A DNA stretch of 6,403 nucleotides. It comes from Chlamydiia bacterium. GTDB lineage: Bacteria > Chlamydiota > Chlamydiia > Chlamydiales > FEN-1388. Positions 6,263 through 6,403 of the stretch are shown piece by piece (the first letter of the stretch is position 1; each line of letters opens with the position of its first letter). The notes beneath the pieces were generated by a model. That model made no database searches, was not told the origin of the DNA, and was given only the letters and a program-made list of their open reading frames with translations. Position numbers and translations under genes: made by a program. The DNA lies in assembly GCA_003170575.1 (NCBI GenBank), contig PMZB01000155.1, forward strand, positions 1 through 6,403. The letters run 5' to 3'.

Positions 6263-6403
6263 GAGATTGAACTTTCGAGTTACGGTAGTCCAGGTGACTA
6301 TGAAATCAAGAGTTTTGAGCAAGCCCAGAATTTTCTTCAAGTCCTGTTCGCTATATCCCCGCCGGGCCAGTTCGCGCACCAAGTCAGGAAGTTTTGAGAC
6401 ATC
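6227..6403 (-). CDS. C-terminal end of a probable membrane dipeptidase (peptidase M19), partial
   Basis: Reading the minus strand from the right edge gives 58 residues, then TGA at 6229-6227. The first 27 residues, DVSKLPDL then VRELA then RRGYSEQDLKKILG, closely match the C-terminal helices typical of bacterial family M19 dipeptidases (renal dipeptidase-like, zinc-dependent hydrolysis of dipeptides). In the family this segment normally runs straight into GGN plus a hydrophobic few residues and then ends. Here ILG is followed directly by LLKTLDF and an unfamiliar tail rich in T, K, R and C to the stop, as if Gly-Asn were lost and the natural stop replaced. Neither of the other two minus-strand frames restores the motif. 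The metal ligands would lie upstream, outside the window. The gene converges on the pump gene and overlaps its last 36 bp. It could be functional with a divergent tail or a decayed or rearranged 3' end. Family assignment is from memory of the motif. Confidence 0.65.
   Translation of the reverse strand, partial: DVSKLPDLVRELARRGYSEQDLKKILGLLKTLDFIVTWTTVTRKFNLLFYKRCVRGQS

Noticed and set aside
6286..6300. Inverted repeat TAGTC-caggt-GACTA considered as a terminator for the pump operon
   Set aside because: The stem is only 5 bp, no T-run follows on either strand, and it lies within the dipeptidase reading frame.
1..6403. A previously undescribed system in this window
   Set aside because: The four central genes are all members of well-known efflux families in a standard arrangement; only details such as adaptor size, loop length, operator and gene junction are unusual.

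Overview
The window holds one complete operon for a three-part RND (resistance-nodulation-division) drug or toxin efflux pump with its own TetR/AcrR-type repressor. It is flanked by the 3' ends of two unrelated genes. An envelope-spanning pump with an outer-membrane channel implies a Gram-negative (diderm) host. Base composition is moderate (mid-40s % GC by eye). An obligately intracellular, Chlamydiae-like bacterium is an impression only; nothing here fixes the phylum.

Layout. Positions 3-293 (+) are the 3' end of a Pro/Ser/Thr-rich, tandem-repeat protein of unknown function that starts before the window. Positions 294-432 form the regulatory gap. It holds a sigma70-like promoter (-35 at 363-368, -10 at 387-392) whose predicted start point falls inside a perfect 24-bp palindrome (394-417), the likely repressor operator. 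Next come tetR (433-1029), a TolC-like outer-membrane factor (1026-2360), a short periplasmic adaptor (2357-3160) and an HAE1/AcrB-type inner-membrane pump (3167-6262). The first two junctions are 4-bp ATGA overlaps and the third is a 6-nt gap, so all four genes are almost certainly one transcript. On the minus strand, 6227-6403 is the C-terminal end of a probable membrane dipeptidase (peptidase family M19), converging on the pump gene and overlapping its 3' end by 36 bp.

How it works together (inference from family knowledge). The repressor binds the palindrome and shuts off its own promoter and therefore the whole operon. A ligand, probably a pump substrate, releases it. The pump uses the proton gradient to capture amphiphilic compounds from the periplasm or inner membrane, and the adaptor connects it to the outer-membrane channel for export.

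No new type of system was found. The points most worth a second look are the near-ideal operator, the unusually short adaptor, the long first loop of the outer-membrane protein, the 75-bp coding repeat that is open on both strands, and the abnormal C-terminus of the dipeptidase exactly where it meets the efflux operon.
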